A stretch of 15,450 nt of DNA, taken from contig DLQD01000036.1 of NCBI GenBank assembly GCA_002480015.1, positions 1 to 15,450 of the forward strand, given 5' to 3'. Position 1 is the first letter of the stretch. Every line of letters begins with the position of its first letter. Positions 7,445-13,531 of this stretch are shown here, piece after piece. Under the pieces are notes generated by a model. The model had not been told where the DNA came from, ran no database searches, and worked only from the letters and a program-made list of their open reading frames with translations. Source of the stretch: Opitutia bacterium UBA7441. GTDB lineage: Bacteria; Verrucomicrobiota; Verrucomicrobiia; Opitutales; Coraliomargaritaceae. A program made the translations under genes and the position numbers.

Positions 7445-8313
7445 TGGCGTCTCTTCTACAACAGCCGATCCTCCAACGATGCAGCCGGATCTTCAGCGTC
7501 CTGCTTGTATTGCTCCTTCTGGGATGGATGACTCGGCCGATCGAAGCGCCGGCTTGGGAAGTGGTCAAGGCCGGCCAGCCGGAAATGAACCTCGGGGCGA
7601 TTGAGGGTGCCTTGGGGCAGGGGCTCGTCGTCGGTATGCTCGGCGGCTTTCGGGCGATACTGGCCGACTTCCTCTGGATTCGGACGAGCACCATTTGGGA
7701 GCGCCGAGACCGTGTGAAACTCGACGCCATGATTCGTTTAGTGACAACGCTCGACCCGCGCCCCGATTTTTTCTGGATCAACGGAAGCCGTATGATTGCC
7801 TACGATGTACCCAACTGGCGGATACGTGAAGAAGGCGGATATGACAAGGTTCCCGAGCTTCGGCAGCACGCCCTCGACCTCGAACAAGCCGAACAGGCCT
7901 TCGATCTGATCGACGAAGCACTCGAATTCCACCCTGGCAAGGCAAAGCTTTATTTAGAGAAAGGACAGATCTACCTCAATCGCTTGAAGGATGACGCCAA
8001 TGCCGCTAATTGGTTTCTCAAAGCCTCCCAGCAGGCGGATGCACCCTATTTCGCTGCGCGCATCTACGCGGAGTTACTGCGCAATCAGGGCAAGAACGAG
8101 GAGGCTTACGTCTTTTTAAAAGAACTCCACAACTCATTACCCAATGTGCCCTTCGCCCAGAAAGGGATCATTCTTGAGCGTATTCGAGAGCTCGAAAATA
8201 CCCTGAAGATACCTTTGTGGCAGCGCTTCGAAGCCGACAAGTCTTTGGGTGCTTCCGAATCTGAAAGTCAGTTCAATGCAGCAGTGCCAGCGCCACACCA
8301 GCACGAACACTGA
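7444..8313 (+). CDS. Membrane-anchored TPR protein linked to the ABC transporter
   Basis: I place the start at the GTG at 7444 (TAGTG overlap with the permease stop) because GGAGGG at 7431-7436 sits seven bases upstream. An earlier in-frame GTG at 7372 lies inside the permease gene without a ribosome site. The product has 289 residues. An N-terminal hydrophobic anchor (about 16-30, VLLVLLLLGW) is followed by a conserved-looking stretch, GMLGGFRAILADFLWIRTSTIWERRD, and then TPR-like helices (DEALEFHPGKAKLYLEKGQIYLN; AARIYAELLRNQGKNEEAYVFLKEL). Most of the protein would face the periplasm or cytoplasm as a scaffold. Proteins with a GGFRG.xADFLW-type segment plus TPRs occur in other Gram-negative phyla next to ABC-2 systems, as I recall. 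The likely role is partner or assembly factor of this transporter; that is inference. Confidence 0.82.
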   Translation: MASLLQQPILQRCSRIFSVLLVLLLLGWMTRPIEAPAWEVVKAGQPEMNLGAIEGALGQGLVVGMLGGFRAILADFLWIRTSTIWERRDRVKLDAMIRLVTTLDPRPDFFWINGSRMIAYDVPNWRIREEGGYDKVPELRQHALDLEQAEQAFDLIDEALEFHPGKAKLYLEKGQIYLNRLKDDANAANWFLKASQQADAPYFAARIYAELLRNQGKNEEAYVFLKELHNSLPNVPFAQKGIILERIRELENTLKIPLWQRFEADKSLGASESESQFNAAVPAPHQHEH

Positions 8314-8505
8314 GCTCTTGGGTCTTGCCCTCCCCCCCCCCAGGCACCTGCGCAGGAGCCGTGAAACGCTGCACTCGGTAGGGCGCCTGGTATTCGTGGC
8401 TGATAACGTCTACAAAGCGTGGGTTCAGTTTGCAACATGGTTCGAAGATCGCGTTCGTCTCTGTATTTGCTTCTCTAATCACTCATATTCGCGCAGCTTG
8501 GTTGT
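8314..8505. other. Intergenic region with a ten-C run and nested palindromes
   Basis: These 192 bp hold no gene I can support. A run of ten C (8332-8341) follows the TPR stop. CCAGGC (8340-8345) pairs with GCCTGG (8385-8390), extended by three more pairs after one mismatch. A perfect 10-bp palindrome, CCTGCGCAGG, lies at 8347-8356. There is no T-tract, so it is not a standard terminator. A minus-strand open frame (8273-8482) overlaps it but has no recognisable domain. Confidence 0.4.
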
Positions 8506-9321
8506 ATGAATCGCCAAGCGAAAGCCCAACTCGATCATCAAATTCGTCATCGGATCAATGCGGGGCGCGTGGCTGTGCGCGATCAAGTGGGTTTTTTTGG
8601 ACGTCAGTTCGGTGAGGTCAGTAGTGAATGGAAAGAGGACGATACTCGCGTCACTTTCGCCGATTTCGCAATTTCGGAGAAACTCTTTGCCGAGCTCCGT
8701 CGGGATTTCCCCGAGGACGATTATTGTAGCGAAGAGGCCAGTCCGCTGGATGAGGCATTGGAATTGGATGCGCGTTTCGCATGGGTGGTCGATCCCATTG
8801 ATGGCACCAACAACTACGCATTGGGTTGCTCCTTTTGTGCCATTTCTCTGGCCCTTCTGTTCGATGGCGTGCCGGTCTACGGCTTCATCTACGATCACAG
8901 CACTGAGGACTTGCTCGAGGGCGGCCTAGGTTATGGACTGTTTCGAAATCAGAAGAAAATCGACCGTAATGCGACCGTAGCTGATGCGCAGACTATGATC
9001 GGCATGCACTTCCCTATGTCGCCGGAGCAATTGCTATCACTGAGCGACTTACTTTCCAAATACCGGGTGCGCTGCATCGGCAGTGGCGCTCTTACCGCAA
9101 GCTATGTGGCCACTGGCTATCTGACAGGGGTGGTCGATTACAGAGTCAAGGTGTGGGACATCGCTGCTGCCTTTGCGCTTTGCCAGGCGGCAGGAGTTGT
9201 CTGGGAATTTGTCCAAGGCTCGCCGTTTCCGCTCAAATGCTTCCATCCGCAGATGGATTTCTCACCGTATTATGCCGGCGCGGAATCGTTTATCAAGGAG
9301 ATGGCGTCGCTCGATTTGTAG
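8506..9321 (+). CDS. Inositol-monophosphatase-family phosphatase
   Basis: This 271-residue member of the Mg2+-dependent, Li+-sensitive phosphatase superfamily has all core motifs: the metal-binding acidic pair in YCSEEAS (E76, E77), motif A WVVDPIDGTNNYA (93-105, with D96 and D99 as ligands), and the C-terminal WDIAAA (W217, D218) that supplies the third acidic ligand. Relatives hydrolyse inositol-1-phosphate, histidinol phosphate, 3'-phosphoadenosine 5'-phosphate or fructose-1,6-bisphosphate; the sequence does not settle which. No His-biosynthesis or sulfur-assimilation neighbour helps. It is cytoplasmic. The ATG at 8506 has no Shine-Dalgarno site and the gene is 192 bp from the preceding one, so it is probably transcribed on its own. 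Confidence 0.92.
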   Translation: MNRQAKAQLDHQIRHRINAGRVAVRDQVGFFGRQFGEVSSEWKEDDTRVTFADFAISEKLFAELRRDFPEDDYCSEEASPLDEALELDARFAWVVDPIDGTNNYALGCSFCAISLALLFDGVPVYGFIYDHSTEDLLEGGLGYGLFRNQKKIDRNATVADAQTMIGMHFPMSPEQLLSLSDLLSKYRVRCIGSGALTASYVATGYLTGVVDYRVKVWDIAAAFALCQAAGVVWEFVQGSPFPLKCFHPQMDFSPYYAGAESFIKEMASLDL

Positions 9322-9481
9322 GGGTGTACTCGTCAAGGATCACGGGCTTGTCGAATGATGACGATAGCTGCGTTTCTCATACTGGTTTGCAAAAGGTTTG
9401 ACCTTTAAAGAATTGCGCTGGGCCGGGAGTGACGCGCTCTCTCGTCTGGGCGACGCCAGTACCCCCAACCACAACTCTCTC

Positions 9482-9501
9482 GGACGACACGGAGGTCGTC
9501 C
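9482..9501. repeat. Small hairpin repeat, copy 1
   Basis: GGACGAC (9482-9488), a 6-nt loop and GTCGTCC (9495-9501) form a perfect 7-bp stem. It has the same architecture as the hairpin 48 bp downstream, with the last base pair C-G instead of G-C. An alternative pairing, CGGAG (9490-9494) with CTCCG (9502-9506), overlaps it. Confidence 0.6.
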
Positions 9502-9522
9502 CTCCGAACCTGCCGTATCCCC

Positions 9523-9561
9523 TTCAGAGGGACGAGCTCTGTCTCGTCCGCAGAGGCTGAA
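9523..9561. repeat. Small hairpin repeat, copy 2, with extended outer stem
   Basis: GGACGAG (9530-9536), the loop CTCTGT and CTCGTCC (9543-9549) form a perfect 7-bp stem. Outer arms TTCAG (9523-9527) and CTGAA (9557-9561) can extend it across an asymmetric bulge. It lies in the gap between the convergent phosphatase and pyrophosphatase genes. It lacks a T-tract and so is unlikely to be an ordinary terminator. Confidence 0.6.
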
Positions 9562-9578
9562 CCCTCCGACCATAGAGA

Positions 9579-11246
9579 TCAAACCACACCCATCGTCTTA
9601 AGCAGTGACGAGATGTAGGGCATCAGCTGTTTCTTCCGGCTGACGATGCCCGGTAATTCGTAAATGTTGCTCTGCCCGCGTTGCGGATAATTAATCGCTG
9701 CTTTGAGTTCGTCGTTTCCGGCGACGACAAGGAGCGAATCCTGCGAGTTGATATCCGTGACTAGCAGGAAACTAAAGTAGAGATCCTCCTCCTTGCGGTA
9801 GGCTTCGAGCGCTTGGTCGAGGGCATCTTCGTTTTTCCAGAAATTATCGAAACCGAGTTCTTCAATTTGCGATACGGAAAAGCGTATCTCCCCTTCGTCG
9901 TATATCTTGCAGTCGGAGCGAATTACTTCGTCCGGCTTGCTATTAATGACGACCGAACCCGCAGTGAATATTAATTCTGCCAGCGCCTTGGATTCGATGC
10001 CCGCGATGGGAGCCAGCCATTCGAGCAGCTCACCTTCGAGCGGGGTCGTCGTCGGACTATTCAGAAGCAGCGTATCGGAGATGATCCCCGCCATCATGAT
10101 GCCCGCAATGTTCGGCTCGGGCGTCAACGACTGAGAGCGAAAGAGATCCGCTACGATCGAGCAGGTCGAACCGACGGGTCGGTTGATGAAGAGAATGGGC
10201 TGCTCCGTGGGGATATTGCCGAGCCGGTGGTGATCGAGAATCTCGGTGATCTGTACCTCACTGGCTCCATTGACGGCTTGACCTAGCTCGTTGTGGTCGA
10301 CCAGCGCGATGCGGGTGTGACTGGGGCGAAGGATGTCACTCTTGGAGAACACTCCAATCAGCTGCTTGCTGTCGTTCACCACCATGTAGAGCGGGTCGTT
10401 ATTGTTGGCGATGCGACGTTTGACGGCGGAGATTCGGTCTTCCGCGCTGAAGCAGCTTACGTCCGGGTCGATGAGCCCATCGATATGCGTAGCCGTGCGA
10501 ATAATCCAGGAGGTGGTGGCCGAGTCGTAGGGGCTGACGATGAGGGACACATTCCGTTCTTTGGCGCGGTCGATGACATCTTCATCGACCTCAAGCGCCC
10601 CAGTAATGACCAGGAGGCGGACTCCCAGTTGGAGGCAGCGCTCCTGTATGTCCCAGCGATCACCCACGATGATGATGCTCCGATCAGACGGCAGTCCGGT
10701 CTCCTTGTGATGGCTGCCGAAGGAACGGATATCCATTGCCCCGATACGGACAAAGAGTTCCTCCAGCTCATTGGGGCTGTCTGCGTGGAGCACCTTGGCA
10801 CTGAGTGAGTCGATAATCGACTGCACGCTGGTGTGCACGCGGCGCATGGCCCGCGGCTCACGTGGCTTCGGGATGAAAAATTCACCGAGTTGAAAAATCG
10901 AGACGAGCCCCTTGATCTGCCCGTCATCGTCGACGACAGGCAAGGCGCGCACATCGTATTTGTCGATCAATTCCAGCGCCTCCGCGCAAGTGCTCTGGCG
11001 GGTCACCGTGCGTGCCTGCGCTTGCATAATATTGCCCACCCGCGGAGTGACGTCCCCGATGAACCGGGGCAAGGGTGTCTGGAAGCGATCCAGAATCGCG
11101 TCGATCCGGGCATTGGAATTACCGCAGCGGGCGGCGACATATTCGGTTTGACCGATGGCGTGTTTATAAGCCTCGTAGGCAAGTGCCGAGCAAATCGCGT
11201 CCGCGTCGGGATTCTTGTGGCCAAAGATGTAGATGGGTTCGGGCAT
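9579..11246 (-). CDS. ppaC: Manganese-dependent (family II) inorganic pyrophosphatase with CBS-DRTGG-CBS regulatory insert
   Basis: This 555-residue enzyme hydrolyses pyrophosphate to phosphate and so pulls biosynthetic reactions forward. The DHH catalytic domain is recognisable from GHKNPDADAI (9-18, metal ligands H10, D14, D16), DHN (317-319) and ILDHHRLG (336-343). The C-terminal DHHA2 domain carries the substrate-binding SRKKQ (536-540). Plain family II enzymes have about 310 residues; the extra 240 are an insert after about residue 66. It consists of CBS1 (about 67-125, VRALPVVDDDGQIKGLVS), a DRTGG-like domain (about 137-250) and CBS2 (about 258-307, LYMVVNDSKQLIGVFSKSDIL). In characterised CBS-PPases such inserts bind adenine nucleotides or diadenosine polyphosphates and set activity; here that is inferred. 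The ATG at 11246 has no Shine-Dalgarno site. A strong terminator separates it from the upstream pilin-like gene, so it has its own promoter. Confidence 0.95.
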   Translation of the reverse strand: MPEPIYIFGHKNPDADAICSALAYEAYKHAIGQTEYVAARCGNSNARIDAILDRFQTPLPRFIGDVTPRVGNIMQAQARTVTRQSTCAEALELIDKYDVRALPVVDDDGQIKGLVSIFQLGEFFIPKPREPRAMRRVHTSVQSIIDSLSAKVLHADSPNELEELFVRIGAMDIRSFGSHHKETGLPSDRSIIIVGDRWDIQERCLQLGVRLLVITGALEVDEDVIDRAKERNVSLIVSPYDSATTSWIIRTATHIDGLIDPDVSCFSAEDRISAVKRRIANNNDPLYMVVNDSKQLIGVFSKSDILRPSHTRIALVDHNELGQAVNGASEVQITEILDHHRLGNIPTEQPILFINRPVGSTCSIVADLFRSQSLTPEPNIAGIMMAGIISDTLLLNSPTTTPLEGELLEWLAPIAGIESKALAELIFTAGSVVINSKPDEVIRSDCKIYDEGEIRFSVSQIEELGFDNFWKNEDALDQALEAYRKEEDLYFSFLLVTDINSQDSLLVVAGNDELKAAINYPQRGQSNIYELPGIVSRKKQLMPYISSLLKTMGVV

Positions 11247-11310
11247 TTATGGAGTATTAAAGTGCTCTCCTTGCATTCAACAACGCCAAAGTCTGGAATT
11301 TGGGCAAAGA

Positions 11311-11341
11311 AAAACCCCAGCCTCCGGGAGGCTGGGGTTTT
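11311..11341 (-). terminator. Rho-independent terminator of the pilin-like gene
   Basis: A 13-bp inverted repeat, AAAACCCCAGCCT (11311-11323) and AGGCTGGGGTTTT (11329-11341), encloses a 5-nt loop. On the minus strand the stem is followed by TTTTTCTTT. It lies 28 bases past the stop of the pilin-like gene, which it should terminate. Its A/T flanks make it potentially bidirectional, though nothing on the plus strand here needs it. Confidence 0.9.
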
Positions 11342-11368
11342 GAGACTAACTGATGAAGCCCATATGCT

Positions 11369-12079
11369 TTATGGAGCGTAGACAGGTGCCTTTTTAATGT
11401 CGGCGTCTGCGTGGATGTCGGACATTTTAACAGTTTGGAGTCCAGTTGTTGGATTAACCAATTGTCCATCTTCCTCACCTAATTCTGTATAAAACTGAAC
11501 GTGTCCATCGAGGAAGGCGATATGGCCACCCAGTCCCCATGGTGTGTCTTTACCCCAAGTCCCGCTGGTCGAATCTAAACCTCTAGTCCAAGTTAGAGGA
11601 GTTGTTGATGTTGGAGCATTGCCGCTGACGCCTATCGCGAAATCATAGCCTACTGGGACAGGACTTTTCCAGTCTGTATTTACTTGGAAAATATTGCTGT
11701 CGTCGCGAAAGCCTACAACAGGGGGAATCGTGCCTGCGAAATCTGCTACGGCTGGATCGGATCCGATCACCCAGATACTGGCGTCTGTTAAATCAACTTG
11801 TTTACCTAAGAATGCCGCAACGCCATAAATGTCATCTGTAAAGCCAGCTGTTGTCAGTTTTGTGGCATTCAGTGTGCGAACTTTACCACCCGAAGTGGAA
11901 TAAGTTGCATAGGAAACCGCAATCGAGCGGATATTTGCAGAAGACTTCGTCTTATTCGCCACTTCCCGCACCTTGCCAACAGCAGGAATAAGGATCGCGG
12001 CAAGAATACCGATAATCGCGATAACAGTGAGGAGTTCAATCAGGGTGAAACCTGAACGTGGGGTGGATGGTTTTTTCAT
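11369..12079 (-). CDS. Type IV pilin-like (pseudopilin) protein with H-x-DG-type C-terminus
   Basis: From the ATG at 12079 the product has 236 residues. A longer frame starting at 12112 adds eleven residues (MPIPLPQPFTT) that spoil the usual short basic leader, so I prefer MKKPSTPRSG. The class III signal is clear: cleavage after G10, then FTLIELLTVIAIIG with the +5 glutamate (E15) and a long hydrophobic helix. The C-terminal part contains GGHIAFLDGHVQFY (184-197), resembling the H-x(n)-DG motif of the DUF1559-like pseudopilins that are multiplied in Planctomycetes, Lentisphaerae and Verrucomicrobia. It would be inserted in the inner membrane and processed by a prepilin peptidase. No pilus or type II secretion assembly genes are nearby, so it is an orphan. 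The gene looks richer in A/T than its neighbours. Confidence 0.88.
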   Translation of the reverse strand: MKKPSTPRSGFTLIELLTVIAIIGILAAILIPAVGKVREVANKTKSSANIRSIAVSYATYSTSGGKVRTLNATKLTTAGFTDDIYGVAAFLGKQVDLTDASIWVIGSDPAVADFAGTIPPVVGFRDDSNIFQVNTDWKSPVPVGYDFAIGVSGNAPTSTTPLTWTRGLDSTSGTWGKDTPWGLGGHIAFLDGHVQFYTELGEEDGQLVNPTTGLQTVKMSDIHADADIKKAPVYAP

Positions 12080-12112
12080 AGTTGTAAATGGTTGAGGTAG
12101 GGGGATGGGCAA

Positions 12113-12479
12113 GCTTTTCAGGTAAATCTGATATCTATCATTGTCAATTGAACAATGTCAGCCTGGCTGGCTAAGTCCAATTCTTTTTTGAATAGATGGG
12201 CGCGGAGCGCAATTTTAAGTGCGGGTCAGGCGGCCACCTAAAGGAAGCCGCATCCGTAGGTCCGCTTCTTTAGGTGCGGGACGAGTTCCGGCAACTGTTG
12301 CGGTTTGTGTCCCCCCGTGGATTTAATGGCACCCCTGCGCGCGTTGGATTCTTAACGGGAGGTAGCAGTTCCTTTAATCGTGAAAGCCAGTTAGCCGATC
12401 CGACTTGTTAACCAATCTAAGGATTTAGCTATTAATGGGCCTTGCCTAACGGCAACTAATACAAAAATAACCTAACAAT
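12113..12479. other. Gene-free, structured region between the pilin-like gene and the 57-residue gene
   Basis: I find no protein gene in these 367 bases. A strong hairpin lies at 12235-12276: CACCTAAAGGAAGC pairs with GCTTCTTTAGGTG with one bulged base, closing a 15-nt loop. The 200 bases after it lead to the small gene at 12480 and could be its long 5' leader or a separate small RNA. The sequence does not match any riboswitch class I recognise. TTGTTA at 12405 and TATTAA at 12430 are a poor promoter pair (19-base spacing). Confidence 0.4.
12139..12157. promoter_or_regulatory. Inverted repeat upstream of the pilin-like gene
   Basis: CATTGT (12139-12144) and ACAATG (12152-12157) are perfect inverted repeats around a 7-nt centre, about 60 bp upstream of the pilin-like start. 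On the minus strand a TTGACA hexamer (12142-12147) lies inside it and could be a -35 box, although no good -10 box follows at the right distance. An operator is possible but unproven. Confidence 0.3.
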
Positions 12480-12653
12480 ATGACTATGGCAGACAACAGC
12501 TTCCTTTCCCCGTTTCTGGAAAAACTGGGTAACTTCATGCCAGATGCAATTGCTGCAGCGATCGCTCTGGCTCGCTCCTTCGGTTTGGGTGGTCGCGAAG
12601 CGGCCGGAAAGCATATGGACTATCTCCTAAGTAAATTGTGCAAGAGCGAATAG
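12480..12653 (+). CDS. 57-residue small protein of unknown function
   Basis: ATG at 12480 to TAG at 12653 encodes 57 residues beginning MTMADNSFLSPFLEKLGNFM. A second in-frame ATG at 12486 is an alternative start. After a short acidic head comes a likely amphipathic helix rich in Ala and Ile (about residues 22-34, AIAAAIALARSFG). A GG turn and a Lys-rich tail ending in LCKSE follow, with one cysteine at 54. It is too short for a transmembrane span of normal length and has no signal peptide, so it is probably cytoplasmic or membrane-peripheral. I do not recognise a family. Support for it being real: an intact frame with coding-like codon choice, a long leader with no other gene, and a strong terminator 30 bases after the stop. 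No Shine-Dalgarno site is visible, as for most genes here. Confidence 0.65.
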   Translation: MTMADNSFLSPFLEKLGNFMPDAIAAAIALARSFGLGGREAAGKHMDYLLSKLCKSE

Positions 12654-12683
12654 TTCATTGGCTCACATCGCTCCAATTCGTCG

Positions 12684-12713
12684 GGCCACGGGAGAATTCC
12701 CCGTGGCCTTTTT
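12684..12713 (+). terminator. Rho-independent terminator of the 57-residue gene
   Basis: GGCCACGGG (12684-12692) pairs perfectly with CCCGTGGCC (12700-12708) around a 7-nt loop and is followed directly by TTTTT (12709-12713). It lies between the small gene and the DUF4126 gene and shows that an open frame upstream of 12766 is not part of the DUF4126 protein. Confidence 0.9.
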
Positions 12714-12765
12714 ATGGAACTCCGTGCTTCCCGCATGCCTTCATGTCGCCTATTCTAGGCCTATC

Positions 12766-13416
12766 ATGAATGAATTAATTGCCATTTTCGCTGGGGTCGG
12801 GCTCGCTGCTGCCTGTGGATTCCGGGTCTTCGTGCCTCTGTTCATTGCGAGCCTAGCCGCCAATACCGGCTTGGAGGCTTTCGGTGATGTTAATTTCCAA
12901 GAGATGCTGGGGGCTGATTTTGAGTGGTTGGGGAGCACGCCTATCACGATTGCTTTGGGGGTGGCTACTGCTCTGGAAGTCGGTAGCTACTACATCCCCT
13001 GGTTGGATAACGCGCTCGATTCGATCGCGACGCCGGCGGCAGTTGTGGCGGGCACTTTCATTTCCGGGGCCATGCTCCCTGAATTCATGGGTGACGATGC
13101 CTTTAAGTGGATTGTCGCGACTATTATGGGCGGTGGGACGGCTGGTATCGTTCAGGGCGCTTCGGTCATCACCCGTGGTGCTTCCACCGCGACGACGGGT
13201 GGCATCGGGAATCCTGCGGTGTCGACGGCCGAGTTAGGCGGTTCGGTCCTGACTGCAGGGCTGGCAGTTATGATTCCCATGGTTGCAGCCATCCTTGTGG
13301 TTGTGATGCTGTTTTACTTTATTCGGACGATTTTTCGGTTCTTCGTCCGGCGAGCCGAGCGCAAACGCGCTGCGTCAGAACCTCCATCGCGGACGTCTCC
13401 GCCGATGGTCGATTAA
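12766..13416 (+). CDS. DUF4126 family membrane protein
   Basis: The start is the ATG at 12766, giving 216 residues. The frame is open further upstream but that part lies over the terminator of the preceding gene. The protein has about five hydrophobic segments, opening with LIAIFAGVGLAAACGFRVFV and LFIASLAA. FEWLGSTPITIALGVATALE, YYIPWLDNALDSIATPAAVVAG, GGGTAGIVQGASVITRG and TGGIGNPAVSTAELGGS are hallmarks of DUF4126, a conserved inner-membrane family of unknown function. A long C-terminal helix (MIPMVAAILVVVMLFYF) is followed by a basic tail (RRAERKRA) that should lie in the cytoplasm. No Shine-Dalgarno site is clear. The gene has its own transcript start if the upstream terminator works, and menA follows after 115 bp. 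Confidence 0.88.
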   Translation: MNELIAIFAGVGLAAACGFRVFVPLFIASLAANTGLEAFGDVNFQEMLGADFEWLGSTPITIALGVATALEVGSYYIPWLDNALDSIATPAAVVAGTFISGAMLPEFMGDDAFKWIVATIMGGGTAGIVQGASVITRGASTATTGGIGNPAVSTAELGGSVLTAGLAVMIPMVAAILVVVMLFYFIRTIFRFFVRRAERKRAASEPPSRTSPPMVD

Positions 13417-13421
13417 GATGT

Positions 13422-13483
13422 GCTTCCCGGCGATGCTACATCTGGGCTCAGTGTCGACCGCTTTCGACGCTTGTAGGGGAAGC
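13422..13483. repeat. Nested three-helix inverted repeat between the DUF4126 gene and menA
   Basis: Three perfectly paired helices are nested: GCTTCCC (13422-13428) with GGGAAGC (13477-13483), CTACA (13436-13440) with TGTAG (13472-13476), and GTCGA (13453-13457) with TCGAC (13464-13468) around a 6-nt loop. The bulges are on the left side mostly. It starts six bases after the DUF4126 stop and has no T-tract. It could be a 3' stabilising structure, part of the menA leader, or a palindromic repeat. Confidence 0.45.
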
Positions 13484-13531
13484 GCTGCAGTGCGGTCACT
13501 AAAATAAATATTAGCTATTAATAGATCGAAC

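Noticed and set aside
8438..8450. GGTTCGAAG resembling a tRNA T-loop
   Set aside because: No acceptor stem, anticodon arm or D-arm can be built around it.
8273..8482. 69-codon minus-strand open frame after the TPR gene
   Set aside because: No recognisable domain, overlaps the end of the TPR gene, and includes the ten-C run; kept only as a note in the findings.
10293..10808. 171-codon plus-strand open frame opposite the pyrophosphatase
   Set aside because: It is antisense to the CBS and DHH domains of a well-supported gene and has no domain of its own.
12080..12112. Longer pilin-like start at 12112
   Set aside because: The added MPIPLPQPFTT would give an atypical leader; MKK..RSG is the usual short basic prepilin leader.
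12658..12765. Upstream extension of the DUF4126 protein from a TTG at 12658
   Set aside because: The stretch covers the intrinsic terminator at 12684-12713, and the family begins at the MNELIAIF start.
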